Assembly: GCF_018343615.1 (NCBI RefSeq)
Contig: NZ_JAGYPI010000003.1
Location: forward strand, 62,001 to 126,000
Direction of reading: 5' to 3'
From: Bacillus sp. FJAT-49736
GTDB taxonomy: Bacteria; Bacillota; Bacilli; Bacillales; Bacillaceae_C
Length of the DNA: 64,000 nucleotides
The notes under the pieces are model-generated. The model did no database searches and had not been told where the DNA came from. It saw only the letters and a program-made list of their open reading frames with translations. Numbering within the stretch: the first letter of the stretch is position 1; every line of letters begins with the position of its first letter. Position numbers and translations under genes: made by a program. Positions 27,015-36,128 of the stretch are shown here, piece by piece.

Positions 27015-27890
27015 TTATTTTTCTTTAGACCGTCTCCTCCAAATCCAAAAGACAATGAAGGCAATTACTCCTAATAGGAGGATAACAGGAAGGTTACCAA
27101 TGATAAAAACAATTAACCCTGATAAGAATGAAATAAGAAAATTGATGCTTTTCATAAATTGCTTTTTCGTTTTTTCCCAAGTGTTCAATTGATTGTTTTC
27201 CAGACCTGGCACAATAACTTTATTTTCGTAAAGATTAATCGAGATGGTAGACAAGTCTACTTGATTGTTTATATATTTAATTTGTCCTTCAAGGGTTTCT
27301 ACTTCTTCCTGCACTCTTGATAGCTCATTAGAGATTTCTAGTAACGTTTTTGTATCCTTTGCTTCGTTCATAAATTGGATAAGTCTTTTTTCAGCCAATT
27401 TCTTCGACTTTAAACGGGATTGCAAATCAACGTATTCCTCCGTTACATCCTTCCCGTCAATGTTTTGATTATCGACTTTAACTCCTAAAGGTTTTATCTT
27501 GTTTAGAAATTCTTGAAAATGCTCCTGCGGTACTCTTACTGTTAGATAACTGTCCTGCCGTTCTCTTGACCCCTGTATCACTCTTTGTTGGACTATATAT
27601 CCACCCATTTGTGCAACCATTTCCTTAATTTGATCTTGAATTTTAGAAAGATGCTTTACTTCCATTTCCAGATCTGCATTATAGATTACCTTCCGAGGCA
27701 GCACATTTATTTCTTTTTTTGCGCCAGTCTTACTTACACTGTCTTGCTTTACTGATTCGTTCATTTTTGCTCTACTTGCAACATCGTATGAGGATTTGCT
27801 ACTACTTTTAGATGATTCACTATTACTGCTGCATCCAATTAGCAAAACCATGGAGAAGCATATTAAAACAAATGATTTCCAAAATCGCAT
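27015..27890 (-). CDS. DUF4349 lipoprotein
   Basis: 291-residue membrane-attached protein. The lipobox cysteine is C20 (LLIGC). A serine/lysine-rich linker follows, then the DUF4349 domain from about residue 62 (RKVIYNADLEMEV...GGYIVQQRV...YLTVRVPQEHF). A coiled coil lies at about 150-205 and a C-terminal transmembrane helix at about 255-283, followed by WRRRSKEK. The function of the domain is unknown. AGGATGTG precedes the start. It is divergent from the ribosomal protection gene. Confidence 0.88.
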   Translation of the reverse strand: MRFWKSFVLICFSMVLLIGCSSNSESSKSSSKSSYDVASRAKMNESVKQDSVSKTGAKKEINVLPRKVIYNADLEMEVKHLSKIQDQIKEMVAQMGGYIVQQRVIQGSRERQDSYLTVRVPQEHFQEFLNKIKPLGVKVDNQNIDGKDVTEEYVDLQSRLKSKKLAEKRLIQFMNEAKDTKTLLEISNELSRVQEEVETLEGQIKYINNQVDLSTISINLYENKVIVPGLENNQLNTWEKTKKQFMKSINFLISFLSGLIVFIIGNLPVILLLGVIAFIVFWIWRRRSKEK

Positions 27891-28059
27891 TTATTTTTCA
27901 CATCCTTTTATGATGCTTTAGGTAACCGAGATTTATTTTCTTAATAGACGTCTATATAGAGAAAAGGTTACAAAATATTGGAATTAAACGTATTGGAAAA
28001 TGAGTGGATTATAGGGGTTCTGATAATTCATAAAAGTGCCTATTATCGCAATAACTGGT

Positions 28060-28088
28060 TTTACATGATTTTCCTAAAAATATATAAT
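28060..28088 (+). promoter_or_regulatory. Promoter of the ribosomal protection gene
   Basis: TTTACA (28060-28065), 17 bp, TATAAT (28083-28088): a near-consensus SigA promoter. Transcription from about 28095 would give a leader of roughly 90 bases carrying a short ORF. Confidence 0.72.
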
Positions 28089-28118
28089 AAGTGTATTAAA
28101 TCGATTGGAGTGATTATA

Positions 28119-28244
28119 GTGCGGAAATTTAACAAACGAAATGAGGAAATGACAATGATAAACGAAATGAGGATATTAATTCATGAATATCATAAATATT
28201 GGAATAGTAGCGCATGTAGACGCTGGAAAGACGAGTTTGACTGA
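28119..28244 (+). CDS. Short upstream ORF overlapping the ribosomal protection gene
   Basis: 41 codons starting GTG 28119 with GGAG nine bases upstream. It is basic and starts VRKFNKRNEEM. It ends 62 bases inside the next gene in another frame. It may be a leader that couples or attenuates translation of the GTPase gene. It is also possible that it is not translated; the protein matches nothing I know. Confidence 0.35.
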   Translation: MRKFNKRNEEMTMINEMRILIHEYHKYWNSSACRRWKDEFD

Positions 28245-30150
28245 ACGGATTTTATTTGAAACCAATGTAATTGAAGAGATCGGCAAAGTCGATCAAGGAA
28301 ATACCCAAACAGATTCGCTGGAGTTAGAAAAGAGAAGAGGCATTACGATTAAGGCATCAGTCGTTTCATTTTTGTTGAAGGATATAAAAGTAAATCTTAT
28401 TGATACACCAGGACACGCTGACTTTATTGCTGAAGTGGAACGCTCTTTTTCTGTTCTTGACGGGGCAGTTCTTGTCATATCTGCCGTAGAGGGGATCCAA
28501 GCACAAACCAAGATTTTAATGTCTATTCTTAAGAAGCTCGGAATTCCTACCATCATTTTTATTAACAAAATTGATCGCAGTGGGGCACAGTCCAATATAT
28601 TAATAGAAAATATCAAGGAAAAACTTGTTGAAAATGTTATCCCCTTATATACGGTTGAGAACATAGGGACAAAGGAAGCGCGAATTTCAGAGAAATGTTT
28701 TGAAAAGGATTTTCTTGAAGAAACGATTGAATTAGTAGCAATGAATAATGATGGTTTACTTGAATCATATGTGAACGGAGACGAAATATTAGATGGTCAA
28801 GTAGTTAACGTTCTATTGAATCAGATAAAAGAAGCAAAGCTCTATCCTATCTATTTCGGTTCAGCCATGACAGGTGTCGGTGTACGTGAACTACTAGATG
28901 GAGTAGCTACAATGTTTCCTGCAGATAATGGACACCCAGATGCTCCATTATCCGGTGCGGTATTTAAAATCGAACGGGAGCTATCCGGTGAAAAAGTCGC
29001 CTACGTAAGGGTTTATTCAGGAACTTTGAATGTAAGGGAGTATGTGGACCTAAATCGGAAACTGCTTGATGGTAAAATCCAATCGTATTCGGATAAAATT
29101 AAAAAGCTTCAACTATTTAGCGAGGGACAATGTGTCCAGACACAAAAAGTAGTAGCGGGAGATTTTTGTAAGGTATGGGGCTTGAAAGATATTCAGATTG
29201 GCGATGTTGTTGGGGAGTGGTCCGAAAAAATCGTTGACATTCATTTTGCGACACCACAACTTGAGACACGAATTGAGGCAAAACAAGAAGAGAAAAGCCA
29301 TCAGCTATATCAAGCCCTAATGGAACTATCCGAAGAAGATCCATTGATTCAAATCCTAAAGGATGATTTTCATCACGAAATCTATATTCGACTCTTCGGT
29401 GAAGTTCAAAAAGAAGTAATCGAAACGACATTAAAAGAGCAATACAAACTGGAAGTTTCTTTTTCAGAAACGAGAATTGTCTGTATAGAAAAGCCAACAG
29501 GGATTGGCAATGCAACTGAAATAATGGGGTCAACCGGCAATCCATTTTATGCGACTGTTGGATTTCGTGTTGAACCCGGTGATTCAGACAGTGGTGTGAC
29601 TTACAGATTGCAGGTTGAACTAGGATCCTTGCCTCTTGCCTTTCATAAAGCAATTGAAGACACGGTTTATGATACTTTAAAGCAGGGTTTGTACGGGTGG
29701 GAGGTCACTGATATTATCATAACTCTTACCCATTCGGGGTATGCAAGTCCTGTTACAACTGCAAGTGATTTTAGAAAATTAGTACCACTTGTATTGATGG
29801 AGGCGCTTGTAGATGCTGGGACGAGTGTATTAGAGCCAATTAATCAATTTGAATTACAGGTTCCTGCAAATGCACTTAGCAAAGCAATGTTCAAGCTATC
29901 AGCACTTCAGGCAGAAATGGAGGAGCCAGTTCCTCATAAAGAGATGTTTCTTTTAACAGGAACTTTACCAATGGCGGTAACAGATAATTTTAAGAGAGGG
30001 CTACATTCTTTTACAGAAGGCGAAGGAGTTTTGGTGACAAAACCATGCGGCTATAGAAGAATGGAAAAAGAGTGCCCAACAAGAAAAAGAGCGGACTTTA
30101 ATCCATTAAATCGCAAAGAATATTTGCTTCATGTAATGCGTACTTTTTAA
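28183..30150 (+). CDS. Tet(M)-like ribosomal protection GTPase
   Basis: 655-residue EF-G-like GTPase of the tetracycline ribosomal protection family. G motifs: HVDAGKTS (11-18), RRGITI (51-56), DTPGH (74-78) and NKID (128-131). Domain IV carries YASPVTTASDFR; S522-P523-V524 matches the loop of Tet(M) that reaches the tetracycline site. The C-terminus (LTKPCGYRRMEKECPTRKRADFNPLNRKEYLLHVM) resembles that of Tet(M/O), whose last residues are also functional. No transposon or plasmid gene is nearby, so it appears to be a resident chromosomal member. GAGG lies ten bases before ATG 28183. Whether it gives resistance cannot be read from sequence. Confidence 0.88.
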   Translation: MNIINIGIVAHVDAGKTSLTERILFETNVIEEIGKVDQGNTQTDSLELEKRRGITIKASVVSFLLKDIKVNLIDTPGHADFIAEVERSFSVLDGAVLVISAVEGIQAQTKILMSILKKLGIPTIIFINKIDRSGAQSNILIENIKEKLVENVIPLYTVENIGTKEARISEKCFEKDFLEETIELVAMNNDGLLESYVNGDEILDGQVVNVLLNQIKEAKLYPIYFGSAMTGVGVRELLDGVATMFPADNGHPDAPLSGAVFKIERELSGEKVAYVRVYSGTLNVREYVDLNRKLLDGKIQSYSDKIKKLQLFSEGQCVQTQKVVAGDFCKVWGLKDIQIGDVVGEWSEKIVDIHFATPQLETRIEAKQEEKSHQLYQALMELSEEDPLIQILKDDFHHEIYIRLFGEVQKEVIETTLKEQYKLEVSFSETRIVCIEKPTGIGNATEIMGSTGNPFYATVGFRVEPGDSDSGVTYRLQVELGSLPLAFHKAIEDTVYDTLKQGLYGWEVTDIIITLTHSGYASPVTTASDFRKLVPLVLMEALVDAGTSVLEPINQFELQVPANALSKAMFKLSALQAEMEEPVPHKEMFLLTGTLPMAVTDNFKRGLHSFTEGEGVLVTKPCGYRRMEKECPTRKRADFNPLNRKEYLLHVMRTF

Positions 30151-30157
30151 ACAATTG

Positions 30158-30191
30158 AACACCTGTCTTATTTTTATAGGCAGGTGTTTTA
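30158..30191 (+). terminator. Terminator after the ribosomal protection gene
   Basis: AACACCTG pairs with CAGGTGTT, with an inner TC/GG mismatch region and loop, then TTTATTT. Confidence 0.8.
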
Positions 30192-30197
30192 TTTGCT

Positions 30198-30217
30198 AAG
30201 ACTGTTTTCATATAGAT
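30198..30217. repeat. Possible truncated copy of the intergenic element family
   Basis: AAGACTGTTTTCATATAGAT is nearly identical to the left end of element E at 61290. Nothing recognisable follows, so this may be a remnant or chance. Confidence 0.3.
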
Positions 30218-30259
30218 TAGGTGCATCTCCATTACCAAAGGTTGAATCTCCTTTGCTAA

Positions 30260-31438
30260 TTATAGAACGAAGCTCACGATAATAGCCGACAGCACACTTA
30301 CCAAAGTAGCGCCATACAACAATTTTAGACCAAACCGAGCTACCGTATTTCCCTGTTTCTCACTTAAGCCTTTCACTGCTCCTGAAATGATTCCAATGGA
30401 AGAGAAATTGGCAAAGGATACAAGAAAGACGGAAATGATACCGAGCGATCTTGGGCTAAAGATTGATTGAATTTTCGTCAAGTCCATCATAGCAACGAAT
30501 TCATTTGTAACAAGCTTTGTTGCCATAATTCCACCAGCTTGGACCATCTCCGGGCCAGGTATCCCCATTAAAAAGGCAAACGGGGAGAAGATATACCCAA
30601 GAATTTGCTGGAAGGAGATGCCGAAAATCAAATCAAAAACATTATTAATAGCTGCCATTAACGCTACAAATCCAATCAACATTGCACCAACAATAACAGC
30701 AACTTTAAACCCATCTAAAATATATTCTCCAAGCATCTCGAAAAAGCTCTGTTTTTCCTCTTGAATTTCCAAAATATCATCATTACTGTCAACAGTATAT
30801 GGATTAATAATGGATGATATGATAAATCCTCCGAATAAGTTAATGACGAGAGCGGTTACGACATATTTAGGCTGGATCATCGTCATATAAGCTCCTACGA
30901 TGGACATAGATACCGTTGACATTGCGGATGCGCATAAAGTATATAAACGGTGAGCCGGTAAATGATTTAGTTGTTTTTTTACGGTAATAAAAACCTCCGA
31001 TTGGCCAACCATTAACGAGGCAACTGCATTATAAGATTCTAATTTCCCCATACCATTAATTTTACTAAGGATTAATCCGATGCCTTTCATAATTAGAGGA
31101 AGGATACGCAAGTATTGGAATATCCCAATTAATACGGAAATAAAGACAATTGGAAGTAAGACATTTAAGAAGAAAGGCGATTCTCCTTTATTGGCGATTC
31201 CGCCAAACACAAAAGAAATTCCTGCCCCCGCATAATCCAGTAGCTTAACAAAAATATTTGCAATCCACTTAATGAATATCAAACCAATTTCAGTATTTAA
31301 TAAAAGTGCCGCTAATATGATTTGAATGACAATCATCAGAATAATTGGGCGGTACCGAACCTCTTTTCTATTGTTGCTTGCAAGTAAAGCTAGTCCTAGC
31401 ACAACGATCAAACCTATAATAGCGATAACGTATTTCAT
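30260..31438 (-). CDS. nupC: Concentrative nucleoside transporter NupC (copy 2)
   Basis: 392 residues, the same length as the nupC at 6324 and nearly identical to it across the core ([22 protein letters not shown], the INPYTVDS and [22 protein letters not shown] regions). Differences cluster in the N-terminal helices and near position 290-320. It lies 44 bases downstream of a FUSC-type exporter gene on the same strand and is not linked to deo genes, so it probably has different regulation or substrate preference. Confidence 0.94.
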   Translation of the reverse strand: MKYVIAIIGLIVVLGLALLASNNRKEVRYRPIILMIVIQIILAALLLNTEIGLIFIKWIANIFVKLLDYAGAGISFVFGGIANKGESPFFLNVLLPIVFISVLIGIFQYLRILPLIMKGIGLILSKINGMGKLESYNAVASLMVGQSEVFITVKKQLNHLPAHRLYTLCASAMSTVSMSIVGAYMTMIQPKYVVTALVINLFGGFIISSIINPYTVDSNDDILEIQEEKQSFFEMLGEYILDGFKVAVIVGAMLIGFVALMAAINNVFDLIFGISFQQILGYIFSPFAFLMGIPGPEMVQAGGIMATKLVTNEFVAMMDLTKIQSIFSPRSLGIISVFLVSFANFSSIGIISGAVKGLSEKQGNTVARFGLKLLYGATLVSVLSAIIVSFVL

Positions 31439-31482
31439 CTTTTTCCTCCAGTTTCCATGATAAATACTATGCTGAATAAAAG

Positions 31483-33450
31483 TTATATAAGAGATGCTTT
31501 TTCGTTAACCTGAAGTGCATTTTGCAGGTCGCTAATTTCTTTAGGAATCTTGGCGAAACCTGGGATACTTGGAATATCCTTATTAGGAAGCGATTTTGAT
31601 AGTTCTGCCGCTTTTGCCATCATTTCAAAAACAAGCAAATATTGCGAAAGAACAGCATCATTCAAAATAGGTCGCTTTTCAAACTTTAAGCAGGCATCAA
31701 GAAGATAGCCTAATTGTTCGATAGAAAAAATGGACGGCCAACGTACCTCCAGTGCAGTTTTATTGATAGGAATTTCTCCTAATGCAGTTGTATATACAAT
31801 TTTTAAGTTGGTAAGATTCGTATGCATTTTGTTCTGTGCATGTATGATTATTGACTCTGAACTACTTTCCCATTTTGAAAACAACATCAGAAAGAATTGC
31901 TCCTGGCTGCGAATAGTTTTCGCCATAATATGAGGGAGAAGCGTGGAGGCACGTCTTCTACCTATTATTATCGTTCCAATCAGACCAATCATACATCCAA
32001 TAATAATATCCTCAACTCTCGCTGTAGCAAAATAGGATACATTTTGAAGTGGTGACGAACTTTCAGCCATTAATAAAGCATTAGGTGTAATAAAAAAAGC
32101 AGCAATTGCATAATTGCGAACGATAAATAATTCTGTTAGAAATGTTAAAATCATGTTTAAAAAGGCAATTAAAATCCCCTGAGGGTGAGTAGATAATGCA
32201 AAAGCCGCAATTAAAATCCCAATGACGGTTCCAAACGACCGTTGTATGGCTCTATGAAATGTAGACATAATCGTAGCTCCTGACATGACAGCTGCACAGG
32301 AAAGTGGTATCCAATAGGACCGGTTAAATGGAGAATAATTGGCTATTAAAGCCGCAATTAAAAGGATTATTCCGTATCTTACCGATGTATGGAAAACCAT
32401 CGAGTTTTTATCAAAGGCCCCGCCTAAAAGGGTTTTTAAGGATAGTTTTGAAATTTTCACTTCACTATTTATTTTGGTTATAGGCTCATTCAAAATTGCA
32501 TCTGCATCATAAATTTTTGAAAATAACTTCATGGTCGTTTCATCTATTTGGTCAGGTACTTGTATACGTGTAATGGACTCTATATTTTTTTGCTCAATAG
32601 ATTTAATAAGTGTTCTGACAGACTTGCTTAACTCTCTTGGCAGCTCTTCGCTATTCTCGTCTGTATGTTCTAAAATGTATAAAAAAATATTGTTCGCATG
32701 GTCATTTAATAGAACCAATCTTTTATACTGATCTGAAACTCTCCACGATATGTACCCTTCTGTTAATGTATTCTTTGCTGAATTTAATGCTAGTACTGTT
32801 TTATGTCTAGCGGAATCATATTGGTCTGTACTAACAGAATCGATGAAATTAGCAATCTCCTGATAAACTTTTATAACGGCAAGAGTTTCAGGGCCATGTG
32901 GATGGAAAATGACCGGCAGCATACCTATTATCCAAGCGATAGCTCCGCCAAGTAAGACAAGTCCTGCTCTATAGGCAGCTTGTGACGGGTCTAACGGCAT
33001 TCCGGTCGACATGGTAAAACCTAATACAAAGAAAATAGCAGCAGGACCCGGGATTTTTAAAGCACCGAAGATAAAAGTAGCTACAAACCCGATAATACCA
33101 ACCATAATAGCGGATGCAATCTGCGAGGGGGCAAGAAGTGTCCCAAGTCCAACAGACAGGGACATTCCAACCATAACAGTACCAAGCTTTTTTGCTCTTT
33201 TGGCATAAGGTTCATTAAAAACATAAAGATATGTAAAACTGCCAATTCCGGCAATAAGCCCTATATGTAAATTCCCCAGGATTAGTCCGAGTAAGGCTGG
33301 TAATGCGATACATATTCCTGCACTAATAGCTTTTATCCATGGAAAAGGGGTTTCTTTTACCTCAAATGCTTGTTTTAAAGCAATACCAAAAGATGGCCTA
33401 CTGTTGGAAAAGGTAGATGGAGCTCCTTTTTTTGTATAATTATTAGCCAA
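31483..33450 (-). CDS. FUSC-family membrane exporter
   Basis: 655-residue protein with two clusters of about six helices (residues 25-165 and 345-490) separated and followed by soluble helical domains. This is the layout of the FUSC / aromatic-acid exporter (YccS, AaeB-like) family. [54 protein letters not shown] is the family core of the second half. An ATG at 33471 exists, but the Shine-Dalgarno GAGAGGGTGG fits TTG 33450 (MANNYTKK). It is divergent from a MarR-MFS pair, which suggests an efflux system under MarR control. Confidence 0.85.
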   Translation of the reverse strand: MANNYTKKGAPSTFSNSRPSFGIALKQAFEVKETPFPWIKAISAGICIALPALLGLILGNLHIGLIAGIGSFTYLYVFNEPYAKRAKKLGTVMVGMSLSVGLGTLLAPSQIASAIMVGIIGFVATFIFGALKIPGPAAIFFVLGFTMSTGMPLDPSQAAYRAGLVLLGGAIAWIIGMLPVIFHPHGPETLAVIKVYQEIANFIDSVSTDQYDSARHKTVLALNSAKNTLTEGYISWRVSDQYKRLVLLNDHANNIFLYILEHTDENSEELPRELSKSVRTLIKSIEQKNIESITRIQVPDQIDETTMKLFSKIYDADAILNEPITKINSEVKISKLSLKTLLGGAFDKNSMVFHTSVRYGIILLIAALIANYSPFNRSYWIPLSCAAVMSGATIMSTFHRAIQRSFGTVIGILIAAFALSTHPQGILIAFLNMILTFLTELFIVRNYAIAAFFITPNALLMAESSSPLQNVSYFATARVEDIIIGCMIGLIGTIIIGRRRASTLLPHIMAKTIRSQEQFFLMLFSKWESSSESIIIHAQNKMHTNLTNLKIVYTTALGEIPINKTALEVRWPSIFSIEQLGYLLDACLKFEKRPILNDAVLSQYLLVFEMMAKAAELSKSLPNKDIPSIPGFAKIPKEISDLQNALQVNEKASLI

Positions 33451-33583
33451 TCCAATCCACCCTCTCTTCATTCATGTTCTGGACATACCAGCATTGCGTG
33501 AATTTCATAAACTATGATGACTCAACAGTATATTTTCTATACGCATATGGAAATATCTATTTGTGTGCCAGCCATCAAAATAC

Positions 33584-33629
33584 TTTGTATACAAATTATA
33601 TTTACACATATAGTATGTTGGTGTATAAT
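33584..33629 (+). promoter_or_regulatory. MarR-gene promoter with palindromic operator
   Basis: TTTACA (33601-33606), 17 bp, TATAAT (33624-33629). The perfect 12-bp palindrome TTTGTATACAAA (33584-33595) sits five bases upstream, in the divergent region shared with the FUSC gene, and is a good candidate for MarR binding. Confidence 0.72.
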
Positions 33630-33660
33630 TAGATATATAATTTTAAAGGAGACCATCTAT

Positions 33661-34116
33661 ATGATGATTTCAATTTCAAAAGATAAGGCAATTGGCTCCG
33701 CTTCGGTGCGGACCAGTAAGAAAATTAGCAGATTTTTGAATGTGAACTTGAAGCCGTTTAACATTACCACGGAACAATGGAGTGTGTTAAGAACGTTAAG
33801 TGAAACAGACCATATTTCTCAGAAGGAATTGTCAGAGCTAGCGGATAAAGATCAAGCCACACTTACGAAAATTCTCGACTTATTGGAAAAGCATCAATTT
33901 GTAAAGAGAGTTTCTAATCCAGCCGACCGACGCTCTTTTCTTATTACCATTACGGATCAAGGAGAAGCTCTTGCGAAAAAGGTTGCTCCCTTTATAGAGG
34001 AAATCTTTGTGAAAATTATCAATGGTATTGATGAACAATCAATTGAAATTTACCAAGAAGTACTACTTTCTCTTGAAAGGAATATCGATTTATTACTGGA
34101 TGAGGAAAACAACTAG
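33661..34116 (+). CDS. MarR-family transcriptional regulator
   Basis: 151-residue winged-helix regulator. It has TEQWSVLRTL, a recognition region SQKELSELADKDQATLTKILDLLEKHQFVKR and the wing PADRRSFLITITDQG. Such proteins repress efflux genes and are released by small phenolic or lipophilic ligands. AAAGGAG precedes ATG 33661. The next gene encodes an MFS transporter 16 bases downstream, and a FUSC exporter is divergent, so it probably controls both. Confidence 0.92.
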   Translation: MMISISKDKAIGSASVRTSKKISRFLNVNLKPFNITTEQWSVLRTLSETDHISQKELSELADKDQATLTKILDLLEKHQFVKRVSNPADRRSFLITITDQGEALAKKVAPFIEEIFVKIINGIDEQSIEIYQEVLLSLERNIDLLLDEENN

Positions 34117-34132
34117 AAAGAAGGAATTGTTA

Positions 34133-35332
34133 ATGAATGAAACACCTAAGTTGTGGACAAAACAATTTGTAGCCATTGTATCGATGGCTTTTTTATTTTT
34201 TTTATGTATACAATTATTAACGGCGGGTTACCCTGCCTTTATTACGGAAGTAAAGCATAATCCAACTGAAGGGGGATTGATGACGACTGTTTTTATGTTA
34301 GCGGCCATCATCACACGTCCTCTAATTGGTTTTTTAATACATCAGGTTAATATAAAAAGGTTGAGTATTTTCTCTTTTGGATTTGTAGCAATTACAGTTG
34401 GATTAAGCTACGGACAAGACTCTATTTCTTTCTTAATTTTATTAAGAGTTTTTCATGGGATTGGTTTTGGAATCATGTCCACCATTTTAGCTACGATGGC
34501 TACGAATATCATTCCAAAAAAGAAGCTCGGAGAAGGTATAGGATATTACGGTTTAGCAACAAGTGTTGGAACAAGCATGGGGCCAATGCTGGGCTTAGCC
34601 GTTCTACAATATTATTCATTTAATATCTTATTGATTATTTCCGTTGCAGCAGCTGTTATTACATTAGTTTTCAGTTTTTTTATTAAACAGCCTGAATCGC
34701 AAGCACCGAAAAATAAAGAAAAGGAAAAAGGCGCATTCAAAAAGTATGCCTTTGACAAAACAGCGTTTGTGCCTTGTATATTAACTGCATTCTTTACGAT
34801 TACATTAGGTGGGGTTATTAGTTTTCTAAGAGAGCTTGGAAAAGAAGAGAATATTAGCGGATCTGTATCGTTATTCTTCTTAATTATGGCTATTGTAATG
34901 ATCATTGTCCGCCCTTTATCGGGTCGTTTGTATGATACATTTGGCCACAAATTAATAGTTTATCCAGCTACTTTATGTGGAATAGTCGGATTGTTACTTT
35001 TAGCAGTTACTCATAGCTCTTGGACGTTACTTCTAGCAGGGTTTTTCTATGGCATTGCATATGGAACGGTTACACCAACACTGCAGGCAATTGCTGTTAG
35101 CCTCGTAACAAAAGATAAACAAGGAACGGCAAATGCTATGTACTTCTCCTCAATGGATCTTGGAATGGCTATTGGTTCAACTGGACTTGGAATATTGGCA
35201 TCCTATACCGGATATCACTTCATTTATGGCTTTTCTATTGTATGTCTAATAGTCTTGCTCATTGTCTATACATTATTATTCGGCAGAAAGAAAACGTTAG
35301 ATATGACATCAACAGCAACTCAACAAATGTAG
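34133..35332 (+). CDS. MFS transporter (YwoG/YfcJ-like)
   Basis: 399-residue, 12-helix major facilitator. It has RPLIGFLIHQVNIKRL between helices 2 and 3, RVFHGIGFGIMSTILATMA, RPLSGRLYDTFGHK in the second half, and GTANAMYFSSMDLGMAIGS. ATG 34133 has AAGGA seven bases upstream; a longer frame that overlaps the MarR gene is rejected. It is probably a drug or metabolite exporter in an operon with marR. Confidence 0.9.
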   Translation: MNETPKLWTKQFVAIVSMAFLFFLCIQLLTAGYPAFITEVKHNPTEGGLMTTVFMLAAIITRPLIGFLIHQVNIKRLSIFSFGFVAITVGLSYGQDSISFLILLRVFHGIGFGIMSTILATMATNIIPKKKLGEGIGYYGLATSVGTSMGPMLGLAVLQYYSFNILLIISVAAAVITLVFSFFIKQPESQAPKNKEKEKGAFKKYAFDKTAFVPCILTAFFTITLGGVISFLRELGKEENISGSVSLFFLIMAIVMIIVRPLSGRLYDTFGHKLIVYPATLCGIVGLLLLAVTHSSWTLLLAGFFYGIAYGTVTPTLQAIAVSLVTKDKQGTANAMYFSSMDLGMAIGSTGLGILASYTGYHFIYGFSIVCLIVLLIVYTLLFGRKKTLDMTSTATQQM

Positions 35333-35350
35333 ATCAAGACATAAAAAAAT

Positions 35351-35377
35351 CGGCAGCCTCACGCTGCCGGTTTTTTT
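35351..35377 (+). terminator. Terminator after the MFS gene
   Basis: CGGCAGC pairs with GCTGCCG around CTCAC and is followed by GTTTTTTT. Confidence 0.92.
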
Positions 35378-35428
35378 ATAGATATGTCCGCGTACAGTGG
35401 ACAATTGAATATTTCTGATGCTGGGCAC

Positions 35429-35914
35429 CTAGATTACTTTTTCGAAATGAACTCGCTTATTTAAAAGATACATAATTGGTGCTCCGATAGCCATGACGGC
35501 AAATTCTCCAATTGCAGTTGTTAACCATGTAAATAAGAATGGAAGATGCGCTGCTAGATGCAACTCGATTGCAATAAAAAACATGGTAATACTAAAGACA
35601 ATTGTATTTACTATCATGCGGGTCCAAACATTGCTTGTAAATCGGCAAACAATAATCGCAATCAGTAGGGAAATAACGGATTGACCAAAGCCGAACACAA
35701 GATCATAGGCACGCATTGGTGAAAAAAATAGATTGGTAAGAAATACCCCTAAAAGCACACCATAAATAAATCTCTTATTAAATACAACTAAATGATTAAA
35801 CATTTCGGAAACACGAAATTGGATATTCGTAAATCCAAATGGCTGAACAAAAAAAGATATGGCAATATATAACGCAGCCACTATTCCGTTTACTACTAGT
35901 GTTTTTACCTTCAT
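35429..35914 (-). CDS. queT: QueT-family queuosine precursor transporter
   Basis: 161-residue membrane protein with about five helices, the S-component-like QueT family (COG4708) for uptake of preQ1 or related precursors. Marks are NIQFRVSEMFNHLVVFNKRF, GVLLGVFLTNLFFSP and DLVFGFGQSVISLL. A preQ1-I riboswitch lies directly upstream and contains its Shine-Dalgarno AAGGAGAG, which confirms the role. ATG 35914 is eight bases after it. The protein probably works with a shared ECF energising module encoded elsewhere. Confidence 0.95.
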   Translation of the reverse strand: MKVKTLVVNGIVAALYIAISFFVQPFGFTNIQFRVSEMFNHLVVFNKRFIYGVLLGVFLTNLFFSPMRAYDLVFGFGQSVISLLIAIIVCRFTSNVWTRMIVNTIVFSITMFFIAIELHLAAHLPFLFTWLTTAIGEFAVMAIGAPIMYLLNKRVHFEKVI

Positions 35915-35922
35915 ATGCAATT

Positions 35923-35965
35923 CTCTCCTTAGTTTTTTATCGTGGGATGGTTTCGAACCACGTTG
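35923..35965 (-). promoter_or_regulatory. preQ1-I riboswitch
   Basis: On the minus strand: stem CGTGG (35962-35958) / CCACG (35945-35941), loop TTCGAAACCATC, then ATAAAAAACTAAGGAG. The A-rich tail and ACTAAGGA end are the hallmark of class I preQ1 aptamers, and ligand binding would hide the Shine-Dalgarno. A perfect inverted repeat TGTACAT/ATGTACA (35964-35979) flanks the 5' side. Confidence 0.93.
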
Positions 35966-36074
35966 TACATACATGTACACAAGATATAATAATATGATTT
36001 TTTTTTCATCTAGTCAATTGATATTTATTCCAAAAGGTATCTCATATATGTAAAAAATTTTATTAAAATCCCTA

Positions 36075-36105
36075 TTTACATTAACGTTACGTAAAGGTGT
36101 ATATT
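36075..36105 (+). promoter_or_regulatory. MerR-type promoter with 19-bp spacer
   Basis: TTTACA (36075-36080), 19 bp, TATATT (36100-36105). The over-long spacer holds a dyad with outer arms TTTAC/GTAAA and inner TAACGTTA. This is the hallmark of promoters twisted open by MerR-family activators and suggests autoregulation. Confidence 0.8.
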
Positions 36106-36128
36106 GAAGTTGTCAGGAGGTGAAAAAC

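Noticed and set aside
29117-29653. 178-codon open frame antisense to the ribosomal protection gene
   Set aside because: Lies wholly inside a conserved gene and has no recognisable features.
28183-30150. Acquired tetracycline resistance on a mobile element
   Set aside because: No integrase, transposase, relaxase or inverted repeats nearby; base use resembles the neighbours.
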